NCBI GenBank assembly: GCA_030148985.1
Contig: JASBSJ010000044.1
Coordinates: forward strand, 1-64,000
From: Sphingopyxis sp.
Lineage (GTDB): Bacteria; Pseudomonadota; Alphaproteobacteria; Sphingomonadales; Sphingomonadaceae
Direction of reading: 5' to 3'
DNA: 64,000 nt
Part shown: positions 54,813-64,000 of the stretch, in pieces
Position numbering within the stretch: the stretch's first letter is position 1
How the letters are laid out: each line of letters starts with the position of its first letter
Notes under the pieces: generated by a model
Told to the model about the DNA's origin: nothing
The model's database searches: none
What the model saw: only the letters and a program-made list of their open reading frames with translations
Made by a program: the position numbers and the translations under genes

Positions 54813-55238
54813 ATGCCCGGCAATATCGATCTAGAGGCTCTGTGCCACGAAAAGGGGCTGCGCATCACCGAACAGCGCCGCATCATCGCGCGCGTTATCT
54901 CGGATTCGGAGGATCATCCCGATGTCGAGACGCTCTATGATCGCGCGTCAAAGATCGACAGCGGCATTTCGATTGCCACCGTTTACCGCACCGTGCGGCT
55001 GTTCGAAGAAGCGGGCATCCTCGACCGTCACGATTTCGGCGACGGCCGCTCGCGCTACGAAGCTGCGCCCGAGGCGCATCACGATCATCTGATCGACGTC
55101 GAAACGGGCAAGGTGATCGAATTCGTCGATCCCGAGCTGGAGGCGTTGCAAAAGGTGATCGCCGAACGGCTGGGCTTCCGCCTCGTCGATCACCGCATGG
55201 AGCTTTACGGTGTCGCCATCGATCGCAAGCGCGACTGA
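54813..55238 (+). CDS. fur: Ferric uptake regulator family protein (Fur/Mur)
   Basis: 141 residues. The winged helix is at about 10-80 (CHEKGLRITEQRRIIARVI, TVYRTVRLFEEAGI), and the metal-binding core HHDH is at 89-92, with Glu and His ligands later. The structural CxxC pairs of many Fur proteins are missing: the text reads HHDHLIDVETGKVIEF. That is the alphaproteobacterial Fur/Mur form, which in some species answers to manganese. Its likely targets here include the two boxes before the heme-type receptor. plsC overlaps its 3' end by 29 bases. Confidence 0.95.
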   Translation: MPGNIDLEALCHEKGLRITEQRRIIARVISDSEDHPDVETLYDRASKIDSGISIATVYRTVRLFEEAGILDRHDFGDGRSRYEAAPEAHHDHLIDVETGKVIEFVDPELEALQKVIAERLGFRLVDHRMELYGVAIDRKRD

Positions 55239-55995
55239 TCGCTCCTCGATCACCTGGCGGACAATTGTCCGCCTGGCGCTGATGGTGCTGACGCTCCTTT
55301 TTCTGATCGTCCCGCATCTTGTCTATCGCGCGCTCGGGCGCCCGTCGCCGATGGTCATGGCCTTTCTCAACGCCGTCGGCTGGATCGCCGGGCTGCGCAT
55401 CCGCACCACGGGAACGCGGCTTCGGCGCGACGTATTGTTCGTCTCCAACCATGTCAGCTGGCTCGACATATTGGCGCTTGGCGGCGCGGCGCGGTCGGCC
55501 TTTGTGTCGAAGGCAGAGGTCGGGACGACCCCGCTCGTCGGCTGGCTCGCCGACCAGAATCACACCGTCTATGTCCAGCGCGAGGCGCGGCGCGAGATTC
55601 ACAGCCAGGCCAACGATCTCCGCAATGCGCTGGCGCGCGGCCGCCCGGTGACTTTGTTCCCCGAAGGCACGACCGGCCCCGGCGACGGCCTGCTCCCCTT
55701 TCGCCCCTCGCTGCTTCAGGCGGTGATCCCGACGCCGCCGCGGCTGCGCGTCCAGCCCGTGTTCCTCGACTATGGCGCGGAGGCGAACGACATCGCCTGG
55801 CTCGATCCCGAATCGGGACTCGACAATTTCAAGCGGCTGCTCGCGCGCAAGCGGCCGGTGCAACTGACGATCCATTATCTCGAGCCGCTGCCCGATGCGG
55901 TCGAGGCCGACCGCAAGCTGCTCGCCGAGGCCGCGCGCACCGCGATTGCAGCCGAAATCGCGCGCCCTTCCGCCGCGCCGCCGCATCGCCTATAG
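55210..55995 (+). CDS. plsC: 1-acyl-sn-glycerol-3-phosphate acyltransferase
   Basis: 261 residues. An N-terminal hydrophobic helix at about 18-38 precedes the acyltransferase motifs NHVSWLD (HX4D, motif I) and FPEGTTG (motif III). It makes phosphatidic acid by acylating lysophosphatidic acid. The GTG start at 55210 overlaps the end of fur; no ribosome-binding site is obvious, so a slightly later start is possible, but the hydrophobic segment must be kept. miaB begins 8 bases after its stop. Confidence 0.9.
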   Translation: MSPSIASATDRSSITWRTIVRLALMVLTLLFLIVPHLVYRALGRPSPMVMAFLNAVGWIAGLRIRTTGTRLRRDVLFVSNHVSWLDILALGGAARSAFVSKAEVGTTPLVGWLADQNHTVYVQREARREIHSQANDLRNALARGRPVTLFPEGTTGPGDGLLPFRPSLLQAVIPTPPRLRVQPVFLDYGAEANDIAWLDPESGLDNFKRLLARKRPVQLTIHYLEPLPDAVEADRKLLAEAARTAIAAEIARPSAAPPHRL

Positions 55996-56002
55996 CGCGC
56001 CG

Positions 56003-57349
56003 ATGAAATCCGACTCGTCCAAGAATTTCGGCAAAACCTTTCACGTCAAATCCTTCGGCTGCCAGATGAACGTCTATGACGGCGAGCGCATGGCCGAGAT
56101 GCTGGGCGCCGAGGGCTATGTGCCCGCCGCGGACGGCGCCGACGCCGATCTGGTCGTGCTCAACACCTGCCACATCCGCGAAAAGGCGGCCGAAAAAGTC
56201 TATTCAGACATCGGCCGCCTGAAGCGCGCGGATGGCAGCACGCCGACGATCGCCGTCGCCGGCTGCGTTGCGCAGGCCGAGGGCGCCGAAATCGCGCGCC
56301 GCGCGCCGTCGGTCGATGTTGTGGTGGGCCCTCAGGCCTATCACCGCCTGCCCGAGCTGATCGCGCGCGCCGAGCGGGGCGAGAAGGCGGTCGACCTCGA
56401 CATGCCGCTCGAAAGCAAGTTCGGCGCGCTGCCGAAGCGCAGCGGAAACCAGCGCCCGACCGCCTTCCTGACGGTGCAGGAAGGCTGCGACAAATTCTGC
56501 ACTTATTGCGTCGTCCCCTATACGCGCGGCGCCGAAATCAGCCGACCCTTCGCCGACCTGATCGCCGAGGCGCGCGCGTTGGTGGCAGGCGGGGTCCGCG
56601 AGATCACGCTGCTGGGGCAGAACGTCAACGCCTGGGACGGTGAGGATGACCAGGGCCGCACCATCGGCCTCGACGGGCTGATCCGCGAACTGGCGAAAGA
56701 GGATGGGCTGGAGCGCATCCGCTACACGACCAGCCACCCGAACGACATGACCGACGGGTTGATCGCCGCGCATGGCGAGGTCGACAAGCTGATGCCCTTT
56801 CTCCACCTGCCGGTGCAGGCGGGCAGCGACCGCATCCTCGCCGCGATGAACCGCAGCCACAGCGTCGAATCCTATCTGAAGGTCATCGAGCGCGTCCGCC
56901 AAGCGCGCCCCGACATCGCAATCTCGGGCGATTTCATCGTCGGCTTCCCCGGCGAAAGCGAGGCGGATTTCGCGGCGACGCTCGCGATCGTGCGCGCCAC
57001 CCGCTATGCGATGGCGTACAGCTTCAAATATTCGCGCCGCCCCGGCACCCCCGCGGCGACGATGGACGATCAGGTCGACGAAGCGGTGATGAACGATCGC
57101 CTCCAGCGCCTGCAAGCCTTGCTCAACGAGCAGCAGCAGGCGTTCAATGAAACGACCGTCGGCCGCACCACCCGCCTGCTGCTCGAACGCACGGGCAAGC
57201 GCGACGGCCAGCTGATCGGCAAGTCGCCGTGGCTCCAGTCGGTCCATGTCATCGCGCCGGGCCTCGCGATCGGTGATATGATTGACGTGCGCATCACCTC
57301 GGCGGGCCCCAACAGCCTGGGCGCCGAGCCGCTCATGGCGGTCGCCTAG
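56003..57349 (+). CDS. miaB: tRNA-2-methylthio-N6-dimethylallyladenosine synthase MiaB
   Basis: 448 residues. The N-terminal MTTase domain has [11 protein letters not shown] with the first cluster Cys, the radical-SAM motif C-x3-C-x2-C is in [15 protein letters not shown], and the C-terminal TRAM domain is about 380-445. It adds a methylthio group to A37 of UNN-decoding tRNAs, using two Fe-S clusters. The ATG at 56003 gives the family N-terminus; the frame upstream overlaps plsC. phoH follows after a small palindromic repeat, the usual order. Confidence 0.97.
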   Translation: MKSDSSKNFGKTFHVKSFGCQMNVYDGERMAEMLGAEGYVPAADGADADLVVLNTCHIREKAAEKVYSDIGRLKRADGSTPTIAVAGCVAQAEGAEIARRAPSVDVVVGPQAYHRLPELIARAERGEKAVDLDMPLESKFGALPKRSGNQRPTAFLTVQEGCDKFCTYCVVPYTRGAEISRPFADLIAEARALVAGGVREITLLGQNVNAWDGEDDQGRTIGLDGLIRELAKEDGLERIRYTTSHPNDMTDGLIAAHGEVDKLMPFLHLPVQAGSDRILAAMNRSHSVESYLKVIERVRQARPDIAISGDFIVGFPGESEADFAATLAIVRATRYAMAYSFKYSRRPGTPAATMDDQVDEAVMNDRLQRLQALLNEQQQAFNETTVGRTTRLLLERTGKRDGQLIGKSPWLQSVHVIAPGLAIGDMIDVRITSAGPNSLGAEPLMAVA

Positions 57350-57370
57350 TGGCGGTTTGGAAAGGCCGTG

Positions 57371-57388
57371 CCCCTGCGAAGGCAGGGG
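57371..57388. repeat. Small palindromic repeat between miaB and phoH
   Basis: CCCCTGCGAAGGCAGGGG: a 7-bp stem with a GAAG loop, followed by CCCATCTCC. It is related in form to the CCCGGCGAAGGCCGGG unit after mscL and belongs to the short hairpin repeats common in this group. Confidence 0.7.
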
Positions 57389-57484
57389 CCCATCTCCTTT
57401 CGTCGAATTTCGAGAGCATCGGTTATGGACTCCCGTCTTCGCGCGAGTACACAGGTTACTGTTGATCGAAGGAGCCCTGCCCAC

Positions 57485-58492
57485 GTGTCCAAACGCCCGA
57501 TGACCGCCGCTGCCCCCGCCGAACCCGGCGATCGCGTTCGACTGACGGCCGAATTTGAACGGACACAATTGCTAGGCATCCTCTTCGGCGAGTTCGACCG
57601 GAACCTCGTCGCGATCGAAAACCGCCTCGGCGTCTATATCTCGGCGCGCGGCAACCGCGTGCAGATCGAAGGCGAGGCCGAAGCCGCCGCGCGCGCGCGC
57701 GACGTGCTCACCGATCTTTATGACCGCATCGAAAAGGGGCAGGAGGTCGACGCGGGCATGGTCGACGGGGTGATCGCGATGTCGGCGCAGCCGACGCTCG
57801 ACGGCATCATTCGCCACGACAAGGACGAAGCGCCGACGGTGATGATCCGCACGCGCAAGAAAACGATCGTCCCGCGCGCGCCCTCGCAGGTCCCCTATAT
57901 GCAGGCGCTCGCGCGCGAAGACGTGATCTTTGCGCTCGGCCCCGCGGGCACCGGCAAGACCTATCTCGCGGTGGCGCAGGCGGTGGCACAGCTCATCACC
58001 GGCAGCGTCCAGCGCCTGATCCTCTCGCGCCCCGCGGTTGAGGCGGGCGAGAAGCTGGGCTTCCTGCCTGGCGACATGAAGGAAAAGGTCGATCCCTATC
58101 TGCGTCCGCTCTACGACGCGCTCCACGACTGCCTGCCCGCCGAGCAGGTCGAGCGCCGCATCGCGAGCGGTGAGATCGAGATCGCACCGCTCGCCTTCAT
58201 GCGCGGTCGCACGCTCGCCGACGCCTTCATCATCCTCGACGAAGCGCAGAACACGACGATTCCGCAGATGAAAATGTTCCTGACGCGCTTCGGCATGAAC
58301 AGCCGCATGGTCATCTGCGGCGATCCCAAGCAGGTTGACTTGCCGATACCCGCGACTTCGGGCCTCGCCGACGCGGTCGCGCGGCTCGAAGGGCTGGAAG
58401 GCATCAACGTCAGCCGCTTCACCAGCGCCGATGTCGTCCGCCACCCGATCGTCGGGCGCATCGTCGAAGCCTATGAGGGGCCGGGAAGCTAG
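57485..58492 (+). CDS. phoH: PhoH family ATPase
   Basis: 335 residues. Walker A GPAGTGKT is at 152-159 and Walker B is in AFIILDEAQNTT. An N-terminal KH-like part is at about 15-90 (EFDRNLVAIENRLGVYISARG over two strands). The C-terminal NSRMVICGDPKQVDLP is the PhoH signature. PhoH is linked to RNA metabolism and to YbeY. The GTG at 57485 is chosen because GAAGGAG lies 10 bases before it; an ATG five codons later is the alternative. Unlike in most alphaproteobacteria, ybeY does not follow: a ureohydrolase gene does. Confidence 0.93.
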   Translation: MSKRPMTAAAPAEPGDRVRLTAEFERTQLLGILFGEFDRNLVAIENRLGVYISARGNRVQIEGEAEAAARARDVLTDLYDRIEKGQEVDAGMVDGVIAMSAQPTLDGIIRHDKDEAPTVMIRTRKKTIVPRAPSQVPYMQALAREDVIFALGPAGTGKTYLAVAQAVAQLITGSVQRLILSRPAVEAGEKLGFLPGDMKEKVDPYLRPLYDALHDCLPAEQVERRIASGEIEIAPLAFMRGRTLADAFIILDEAQNTTIPQMKMFLTRFGMNSRMVICGDPKQVDLPIPATSGLADAVARLEGLEGINVSRFTSADVVRHPIVGRIVEAYEGPGS

Positions 58493-58648
58493 GGCGGACG
58501 ATGCCCGCTTTGGGTTAAGCAGCGGACGTTCGGACAGTGTTCGCAATCGTTCGAAACCGATCACCCGCATGGAGCCGCCCATCTGGCGTGGACTCGGCCT
58601 GCCGCTGCAGCGCCTTGCGTGCCCGCTGGCAACGGCTACAGATGATCC

Positions 58649-59464
58649 ATGCCTGCGATCCGCCTGTTTGGCCTTCCTACCGACATCAACAGCAGCTTCG
58701 AGCGCGGCGCGGCGGGTGGTCCGGCGGCCATCCGTGCGGCGCTGTGGAGCGACCGGGGCAATATGGCGAGCGAGCTTGGCGGCGAGATCGGCACCGACAT
58801 CGCCTTCACCGATGACGGCGACCTGCCGCTCGCCGAACGCACCGTCGAGGATGATGCCGCGATTCGCCGCCATGTTGCGATGCTGTGCGAGGATGGTGAG
58901 GTGCCGCTGGCGCTCGGCGGCGACCATGCGGTGAGTTTTCCGCTCGTCGAAGCCGCCGCAACCTGTTTTGGCCCGCTCCATATCCTGCATATCGACGCGC
59001 ATCCCGACCTTTACGCCGATTTCGAGGGTAATCCGCGGAGCCATGCGTCGCCCTTCGCGCGCATCTGCGAGGCGGGTCATGCAGCGCGGCTGGTGCAGGT
59101 GGGTATTCGCACGCTGACCAAACATTGCCGTGACCAGGCCGATCGCTTCGGGGTCGAGATCGTCCCGATGGCGGGGTTCACGCCCGACGCGGTGCCGGTG
59201 CTGGACGGCCCGCTCTATATCTCGATCGACCTCGATGGGATCGATCCGTCCGAGGCGCCGGGCGTCGCGCACCCCGAACCCGGCGGGCTGACGGTGCGTG
59301 AGGTGCTGGCGGTGCTGCACAAGCAGACCGCGCCGATCGTCGGCGCCGACATCGTCGAGCATCATCCCGGCCGCGATGTCGGCGGCGTCACCGCGATCCT
59401 CGGCGCCAAGCTGGTTCGCGAAGTCGCGGCGCTGATCGACCGCAACGGCCCTTACAAGACCTGA
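58649..59464 (+). CDS. Ureohydrolase (agmatinase/arginase family)
   Basis: 271 residues. The binuclear manganese site is complete: H93 in GGDH (90-93), D116, H118 and D120 in DAHPD, and the two Asp of SIDLDGIDP near 193-200. The family includes arginase, agmatinase, formiminoglutamase and guanidinobutyrase, and the substrate-choosing residues do not decide clearly between agmatinase and arginase. It stands downstream of phoH after 156 bases without a gene, in the position where ybeY would be expected. Confidence 0.88.
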   Translation: MPAIRLFGLPTDINSSFERGAAGGPAAIRAALWSDRGNMASELGGEIGTDIAFTDDGDLPLAERTVEDDAAIRRHVAMLCEDGEVPLALGGDHAVSFPLVEAAATCFGPLHILHIDAHPDLYADFEGNPRSHASPFARICEAGHAARLVQVGIRTLTKHCRDQADRFGVEIVPMAGFTPDAVPVLDGPLYISIDLDGIDPSEAPGVAHPEPGGLTVREVLAVLHKQTAPIVGADIVEHHPGRDVGGVTAILGAKLVREVAALIDRNGPYKT

Positions 59465-59482
59465 CCCTTTGAGGAGAGCATC

Positions 59483-60133
59483 ATGACGCTGATCGTCCAT
59501 CATCTGAACAACAGCCGGTCGCAGCGCATATTGTGGCTGCTCGAGGAAATCGGCGCGCCGTATGAGATCAAATTTTACGACCGCGATCCGGTGACCAACC
59601 TCGCGCCGCCCGAACTGATCGCGGTTCATCCGCTCGGCAAGTCGCCGGTGCTCGAGGAGTCTGACGATTCCGCCTCCGGCGGCAAGGGCCGCGTAATTAT
59701 CGAATCGGGCGCGATCACCGAATATCTGTGCGAGCGGCACGGCGGCGGGCATCTCGTCCCCGAACGCGGCACCGACGACCATGTTCGCCACCTGCAATGG
59801 ATGCACTTCGCCGAGGGTTCGGCGATGACGCCGATCCTTCTGCGCATCTATACCGCGCGGCTCGGCGAAGCGGCGGCGCCGCTCGAACCGCGGATTGCGC
59901 AACAGCTCGATTCGCATTTTGCCTATATGGAAAGCGAGATCGGCGACGATGGTCATTTCATCGGCGCCAATCTGACGGCGGCCGACATCATGCTGAGTTT
60001 TCCGGCCGAGATCGCGGTGATGCAGGGCATGGCACCGCGCTACCCCAGGCTCGCCGAATTTGTGAACGCCTGCCACGCGCGCCCCGCCTGGCAGCGGGCG
60101 CGCGAGAAGGGCGGCGCCTATTATGGCTATTAA
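59483..60133 (+). CDS. Glutathione S-transferase
   Basis: 216 residues. The thioredoxin-like N-terminal domain has VHHLNNSRSQRILWLLEEIGAPYE, with a Ser as the likely catalytic residue and the cis-Pro in GKSPVL, then IIESGAITEYL; the C-terminal helical domain follows at about 95-210. It conjugates or transfers glutathione; the class and substrate are not evident. GAGGAGAG precedes the ATG 18 bases after the ureohydrolase stop, so the two may be co-transcribed. It overlaps the next gene by 11 bases. Confidence 0.92.
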   Translation: MTLIVHHLNNSRSQRILWLLEEIGAPYEIKFYDRDPVTNLAPPELIAVHPLGKSPVLEESDDSASGGKGRVIIESGAITEYLCERHGGGHLVPERGTDDHVRHLQWMHFAEGSAMTPILLRIYTARLGEAAAPLEPRIAQQLDSHFAYMESEIGDDGHFIGANLTAADIMLSFPAEIAVMQGMAPRYPRLAEFVNACHARPAWQRAREKGGAYYGY

Positions 60134-60698
60134 CCGGCGTGGCTGGCTGCCGCTTGCCGCGCTCGTCCTGTGGTCGGGTGCAGCGGCGGCGCAGTTGCCA
60201 GCGCTCGGCCCGGAGGTCGAGCGGATCGCGCCGGAGGCGGCGGGAGTCGCTGCCGCTGACGAACGCGCGGCGATGGAGCGCTTCGCGGCCTATACGATGG
60301 CGCTGGCAAAGCGCGACTATGTCAGCGCCTATGCGATGCTGCGCCTGTCGTTTCAGGCGGCGAACCCGCGGCTCGAATGGGAGATGAACCTGCGCAAGCG
60401 GGCGGTGCTGTGGGCCGACGGGACGCTGCGCGTGCTGCGGCTCAGCTGGTATCTTGATCCCGCCGGACAGCCCGCGGGACTGTATGCGGCGTTCGATTTC
60501 CGCGGCGACCGCGCCGACGGGACGATGGATTGCGGCTATGTCGTCGTCCACCGCGCGGCGCCCGATGCCGTGTGGACCGTGGTGCGCACCGACACGTCGG
60601 AAGTGCCGCCCGAACTGATCGAGGAGGGCGTGCCCAAGGCCGATGTGCTGACCCAGCTGCCCTGCTATCTGGGCAAGGGAATCGCGACGGCGTTCTGA
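60123..60698 (+). CDS. Secreted hypothetical protein (possibly NTF2/DUF4019-like)
   Basis: 191 residues with a signal peptide ending AAAAQ (about 23). The body has a helical start (ERAAMERFAAYTMALAKRDYVSAYAML) followed by beta strands (LRVLRLSWYLDPAGQPAGLYAAFDF, GYVVVHRAAP). That order of a helical pocket-forming start and an antiparallel sheet recalls secreted NTF2-like or DUF4019 proteins, but I cannot name the family firmly. Two Cys near 150 and 182 may form a disulfide. It overlaps the GST gene by 11 bases and precedes alaS after 72 bases. Confidence 0.8.
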   Translation: MAINRRGWLPLAALVLWSGAAAAQLPALGPEVERIAPEAAGVAAADERAAMERFAAYTMALAKRDYVSAYAMLRLSFQAANPRLEWEMNLRKRAVLWADGTLRVLRLSWYLDPAGQPAGLYAAFDFRGDRADGTMDCGYVVVHRAAPDAVWTVVRTDTSEVPPELIEEGVPKADVLTQLPCYLGKGIATAF

Positions 60699-60770
60699 CC
60701 GGCGCGACCGATCAGCGTCATCGCGACGAAGCGGCTTGTCGCACCGCCGCAAAATGCCTAATTCGCGCGC

Positions 60771-63425
60771 ATGACATCGACCAACGACATTCGCCGCTCG
60801 TTCCTCGACTATTTCGGGGGCACGGGGCACCATATCGAACCGTCGGCGCCGCTGGTGCCGTATAACGACCCGACGCTGATGTTCGTCAACGCGGGCATGG
60901 TGCCGTTCAAGAATGTCTTTACGGGGCTCGAAAAGCGTCCCTACAGCACCGCGGTCTCGGCGCAGAAATGCGTGCGCGCGGGCGGCAAGCACAACGACCT
61001 CGACAATGTCGGCTATACCGCGCGGCACCATACGTTCTTTGAAATGCTGGGGAATTTCTCCTTCGGCGACTATTTCAAGGAACAGGCGATCCACCATGCC
61101 TGGACGCTGATTACCAAGACCTGGGGCCTGGCGCCGGAGAAGCTGACCGCGACCGTCTATCACACCGACGACGAGGCGTTCGACCTGTGGAAGAAGATCG
61201 CCGGTCTGCCCGACGAGCGGATCATCCGTATCGCGACGAGCGACAATTTCTGGTCGATGGGCGACACCGGGCCGTGCGGGCCGTGCAGCGAGATTTTTTA
61301 CGACCATGGCGACCATATCTGGGGCGGCCGGCCGGGATCGCCGGAGGAAGATGGCGACCGCTTCGTCGAAATCTGGAACCTGGTGTTCATGCAATATGAG
61401 CAGCTGCCGGGCGGCGAGCGCGTCGACCTGCCGCGGCCGAGCATCGACACCGGCATGGGGCTGGAGCGCGTCGCGGCGGTGCTGCAGGGTGTTCACGACA
61501 ATTACGATACCGATACGTTCAAGGCGCTGATCGCGGCGTCGGTCGAGCTGACGCATGTTCCCGCCGACGACGCTCATAAGGCGAGCCACCGCGTCATCGC
61601 CGATCACCTCCGCGCGTCGAGCTTCCTCGTCGCCGACGGGGTGCTGCCGTCGAACGAAGGCCGCGGCTATGTGCTGCGCCGGATCATGCGCCGCGCGATG
61701 CGCCACGCGCACCTGCTGGGGGCGAAAGACCCGCTGATGCACCGGCTGCTGCCGTCGCTCACCGCCGAAATGGGCGCCGCTTATCCCGAATTGATCCGCG
61801 CACAGCCGCTGATTTCGGAGACGCTGGAGCGCGAAGAGGTCAAGTTCCGCCAGACGCTCGACAAGGGGCTGCGGCTGCTCGACGAGGCAACCGCCGGCAT
61901 GGGCAAGGGCGACACGCTGGCGGGCGACGTCGCGTTCAAGCTCTACGACACCTATGGCTTCCCCTACGACCTGACCGAAGACGCGCTGCGCGCGCAGGAC
62001 ATAGCGGTCGACCGTGCGGGTTTCGACGCGGCGATGGCGCAGCAGAAGGCAGCGGCGCGCGCGGCGTGGAAGGGCAGCGGCGACAAGGCTTCGGACGACA
62101 TCTGGTTCGACCTCGCCGAAACGAACGGCAGCACCGAATTTACCGGCTATACATCGACCGTGGGCGAGGGCGAAGTGATCGCGCTGGTCAAGGATGGCGT
62201 GCCGGTGAACGAAGCCAGCGCGGGCGACGCGGTCGTCGTGCTGACCAACCAGACGCCCTTTTATGGCGAAAGCGGCGGCCAGATGGGCGACGCGGGGACG
62301 ATCGCGACGCTGGACGGCGCAAAGGCGTCGGTGAGCGACACCGGCAAGCCGCTTGGCCGCCTGCACACGCATCAGGCAAAGCTGGAGGCCGGGACGCTGA
62401 AGGTCGGCGACACGGTGCAGCTGACCGTCGATGCCGAGCGGCGCGACCGGATTCGTGCGAATCACAGCGCGACGCACCTGCTGCACGCGGCGCTCCGCAA
62501 TCGGCTGGGCGGGCATGTGACGCAGAAGGGGAGTCTGGTCGCCGCCGACCGCTTCCGCTTCGACTTTTCGCATCCCAAGGCGCTGACGGCAGAGGAAATC
62601 GCCGACATCGAAGCCGATGTGAACGCGCAGATCCGCGGCAATGAGGCGGTGACGACGCGGCTGATGACCCCCGACGATGCGGTCGCGGCGGGCGCGCTCG
62701 CGCTGTTCGGCGAGAAATATGGCGACGAGGTGCGGGTGCTCAGCATGGGCAAGGCGACCGACAATCATTATTCGGTCGAACTGTGCGGCGGGACGCACGT
62801 CCGCGCGCTCGGCGACATCGCCCTGTTCAAGATCGTCAGCGAAAGCGCGGTTTCGTCGGGGGTGCGGCGGATCGAGGCGCTGACTGGTGAAGCGGCGCGG
62901 CAATGGCTGAATGCACGCGACGAGGCGTTGAAGGCGGCGGCCGCGGCGCTCAAGTCGTCGCCCGACGAGATGCCGGCGCGTGTCGCGCAGCTCGCCGAGC
63001 AGCTCAAAAAGGCCGAGCGCGATCTCGCCGATGCCAAGAAGGCGCTGGCCCTTGGCGGTTCCGGCGGCAGCGGCGGTGCGGCGGCGGGTCCGGCGGTCGA
63101 GCAGGTCGGCGATGTGGCGTTTTTGGCGCAGGTCGTCGAAGGGCTCGATCCCAAGGAATTGCGCGGCACGGTCGATGGGCTGAAGAAGCAGGTCGGCAGC
63201 GGCGTCGCGATGCTCGTCGCGGTCAATGACGGGCGCGCCTCGGTCGCGGTCGGGGTGACCGACGACAAGACGGGCAGCCACAGCGCGGTCGATCTGGTCA
63301 AGGCCGCGGTCGCGGCGCTGGGCGGGCAGGGCGGCGGCGGGCGGCCCGACATGGCGCAGGGCGGCGGCCCGAACGGCGGCGCGGCGAACGACGCCGTTGC
63401 AGCGGTGAAGGCCGCGCTCGCTTGA
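60771..63425 (+). CDS. alaS: Alanyl-tRNA synthetase
   Basis: 884 residues, full length. The catalytic class II core is at the N-terminus ([17 protein letters not shown], motif 2 in [19 protein letters not shown]), followed by the editing domain with the zinc site [12 protein letters not shown] and CGGTH, and the C-terminal oligomerisation and DHHA1 region with a Gly-rich stretch ([14 protein letters not shown]). It charges tRNA-Ala and the tmRNA found in this window, whose acceptor stem carries the G-U identity pair. The stop codon overlaps the next gene in a TTGA. Confidence 0.98.
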   Translation: MTSTNDIRRSFLDYFGGTGHHIEPSAPLVPYNDPTLMFVNAGMVPFKNVFTGLEKRPYSTAVSAQKCVRAGGKHNDLDNVGYTARHHTFFEMLGNFSFGDYFKEQAIHHAWTLITKTWGLAPEKLTATVYHTDDEAFDLWKKIAGLPDERIIRIATSDNFWSMGDTGPCGPCSEIFYDHGDHIWGGRPGSPEEDGDRFVEIWNLVFMQYEQLPGGERVDLPRPSIDTGMGLERVAAVLQGVHDNYDTDTFKALIAASVELTHVPADDAHKASHRVIADHLRASSFLVADGVLPSNEGRGYVLRRIMRRAMRHAHLLGAKDPLMHRLLPSLTAEMGAAYPELIRAQPLISETLEREEVKFRQTLDKGLRLLDEATAGMGKGDTLAGDVAFKLYDTYGFPYDLTEDALRAQDIAVDRAGFDAAMAQQKAAARAAWKGSGDKASDDIWFDLAETNGSTEFTGYTSTVGEGEVIALVKDGVPVNEASAGDAVVVLTNQTPFYGESGGQMGDAGTIATLDGAKASVSDTGKPLGRLHTHQAKLEAGTLKVGDTVQLTVDAERRDRIRANHSATHLLHAALRNRLGGHVTQKGSLVAADRFRFDFSHPKALTAEEIADIEADVNAQIRGNEAVTTRLMTPDDAVAAGALALFGEKYGDEVRVLSMGKATDNHYSVELCGGTHVRALGDIALFKIVSESAVSSGVRRIEALTGEAARQWLNARDEALKAAAAALKSSPDEMPARVAQLAEQLKKAERDLADAKKALALGGSGGSGGAAAGPAVEQVGDVAFLAQVVEGLDPKELRGTVDGLKKQVGSGVAMLVAVNDGRASVAVGVTDDKTGSHSAVDLVKAAVAALGGQGGGGRPDMAQGGGPNGGAANDAVAAVKAALA

Positions 63426-63898
63426 AACCGACGAAAAAGACGCGGCGCACCGATCATGCCGAACGGCTGATCGCGGCGCCGCTGATCGATGTGTTTGCGG
63501 CCTTCACCAGCGCCGACAAGCTGGTGCGCTGGTTGCCGCCTGAGGGCGCGACGGGGGCGTTCGAGCATGTCGATTTGCGGGCCGGGGGCGGCTTTCGGAT
63601 GCGGCTGACCTTCGATGATGCTGAGGCCGAGACGAAGAGCGACGACGACAGCGATGTCGTCGACGTGCAGATTCCGGTGCTCGACGACGGGCGGCTGATC
63701 GTGTGGGAGGTCGAGTTTGAATCCGACGACCCGCGCTTTTCGGGGACGATGGCGATGCACTGGTATCTGTCGCGGCAGGGCGGCGGCACGCTGGTGACGG
63801 TCGATGCGCATCATGTGCCGCCGGGGATTTCGGCGAAGGATCATATCGAGGGGCTGAATTCGTCGCTGGCGAATTTGGCGAGGGTGGTGGCGGGATAG
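63422..63898 (+). CDS. SRPBCC (AHSA1/START-like) family protein
   Basis: 158 residues. The family opening [35 protein letters not shown] is clear, then a beta sheet and a last helix [16 protein letters not shown]. These proteins form a hydrophobic-ligand cavity, but the ligand is unknown. The start is a TTG overlapping the alaS stop by 4 bases, so it is translationally coupled to alaS. Confidence 0.87.
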   Translation: MKPTKKTRRTDHAERLIAAPLIDVFAAFTSADKLVRWLPPEGATGAFEHVDLRAGGGFRMRLTFDDAEAETKSDDDSDVVDVQIPVLDDGRLIVWEVEFESDDPRFSGTMAMHWYLSRQGGGTLVTVDAHHVPPGISAKDHIEGLNSSLANLARVVAG

Positions 63899-63913
63899 CC
63901 TCGGTTTCGGATG

Positions 63914-63944
63914 GGATTCGCGCAGAGGCGCAGAGATCGCAGAG
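63914..63944 (+). repeat. 31-base dispersed repeat, third arm
   Basis: Identical to 10064-10094 (GGATTCGCGCAGAGG through ATCGCAGAG) and the reverse complement of 10110-10139. The inverted partner, if any, would lie beyond the right edge of the window. The rest of the 63899-64000 tail holds only further CGCGGAGACGCGGAGG-type repetition and no gene start that I can support. Confidence 0.85.
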
Positions 63945-64000
63945 ATTCGGATTCACGCGGAGACGCGGAGGAAGAGAGAGAATGGCGGCATTGCCGCCTT

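Noticed and set aside
59988..63281. A 1097-codon open frame antisense to alaS, and equally long antisense frames opposite the TonB receptor at 33110, katG and ptsP
   Set aside because: Their products are Arg/His/Asp-rich text without any domain. Such frames arise because third-position GC bias removes stop codons on the other strand. The sense genes are unmistakable.

Overview
The window is high-GC alphaproteobacterial chromosome, most likely from a sphingomonad close to Sphingopyxis or Novosphingobium. The evidence is a CckA-type hybrid kinase, a LexA box of the alphaproteobacterial form GTTC-N7-GTTC in front of recA, a two-piece (circularly permuted) tmRNA, a MucR regulator, a Fur without the C-terminal CxxC pairs, many TonB-dependent receptors, and the block nfuA-tsaB-rimI-mucR-fur-plsC-miaB-phoH. 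No phage, transposase or plasmid genes are seen. The genus is inferred, not shown.

Layout. 1-3.4 kb: 3'-most part of cckA, a receiver-only protein, and recA. 3.5-7.8 kb: an orphan hypothetical gene, then a heme-type TonB receptor behind two Fur-like boxes, with a DUF6607 partner. 7.8-10.3 kb: an ECF41 sigma-factor module (doxX, CMD protein, sigma factor) bracketed by near-identical inverted repeats. 10.5-14.5 kb: ybeY, corC, a glycosyltransferase and rarA. 14.6-21.1 kb: GFA protein, a polytopic GT-C-like membrane protein, ptsP, a lipoprotein and a nitronate monooxygenase-type flavoprotein. 21.2-27.5 kb: a 51-residue Gln-rich protein, katG, an HTH protein, a NUDIX hydrolase and a lemA/TPM operon. 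27.5-30.3 kb: mscL, ssrA, a hicAB toxin-antitoxin pair, and a MerR/CDF metal-efflux pair with a textbook MerR operator.

30.4-45.0 kb is the most notable part. ridA and a LysR regulator are followed by dadA, a large TonB receptor, a D-aminoacylase-type amidohydrolase, a dicarboxylate/amino-acid symporter, two gamma-glutamyltransferases, a VOC protein and a three-part CapA-family protein. Most of the joints are 4-base ATGA overlaps. The same 16-base motif lies upstream of both ridA and dadA. Every recognisable activity fits D-glutamate, gamma-glutamyl or poly-gamma-glutamate scavenging. That substrate is an inference from gene content.

45.0-50.9 kb: a fasciclin protein; a photolyase plus FAD oxidoreductase operon that diverges from a LOV-HTH blue-light regulator; a small-plug TonB receptor; and tRNA-Thr(TGT). 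50.9-64.0 kb: the housekeeping block above, then a ureohydrolase, a GST, alaS and an SRPBCC protein. phoH and ybeY, normally adjacent in alphaproteobacteria, are 47 kb apart here. Several families of palindromic intergenic repeats (about 129-bp elements near 7.8, 10.2 and 24.6 kb, plus smaller ones) fill most of the gene-free gaps.
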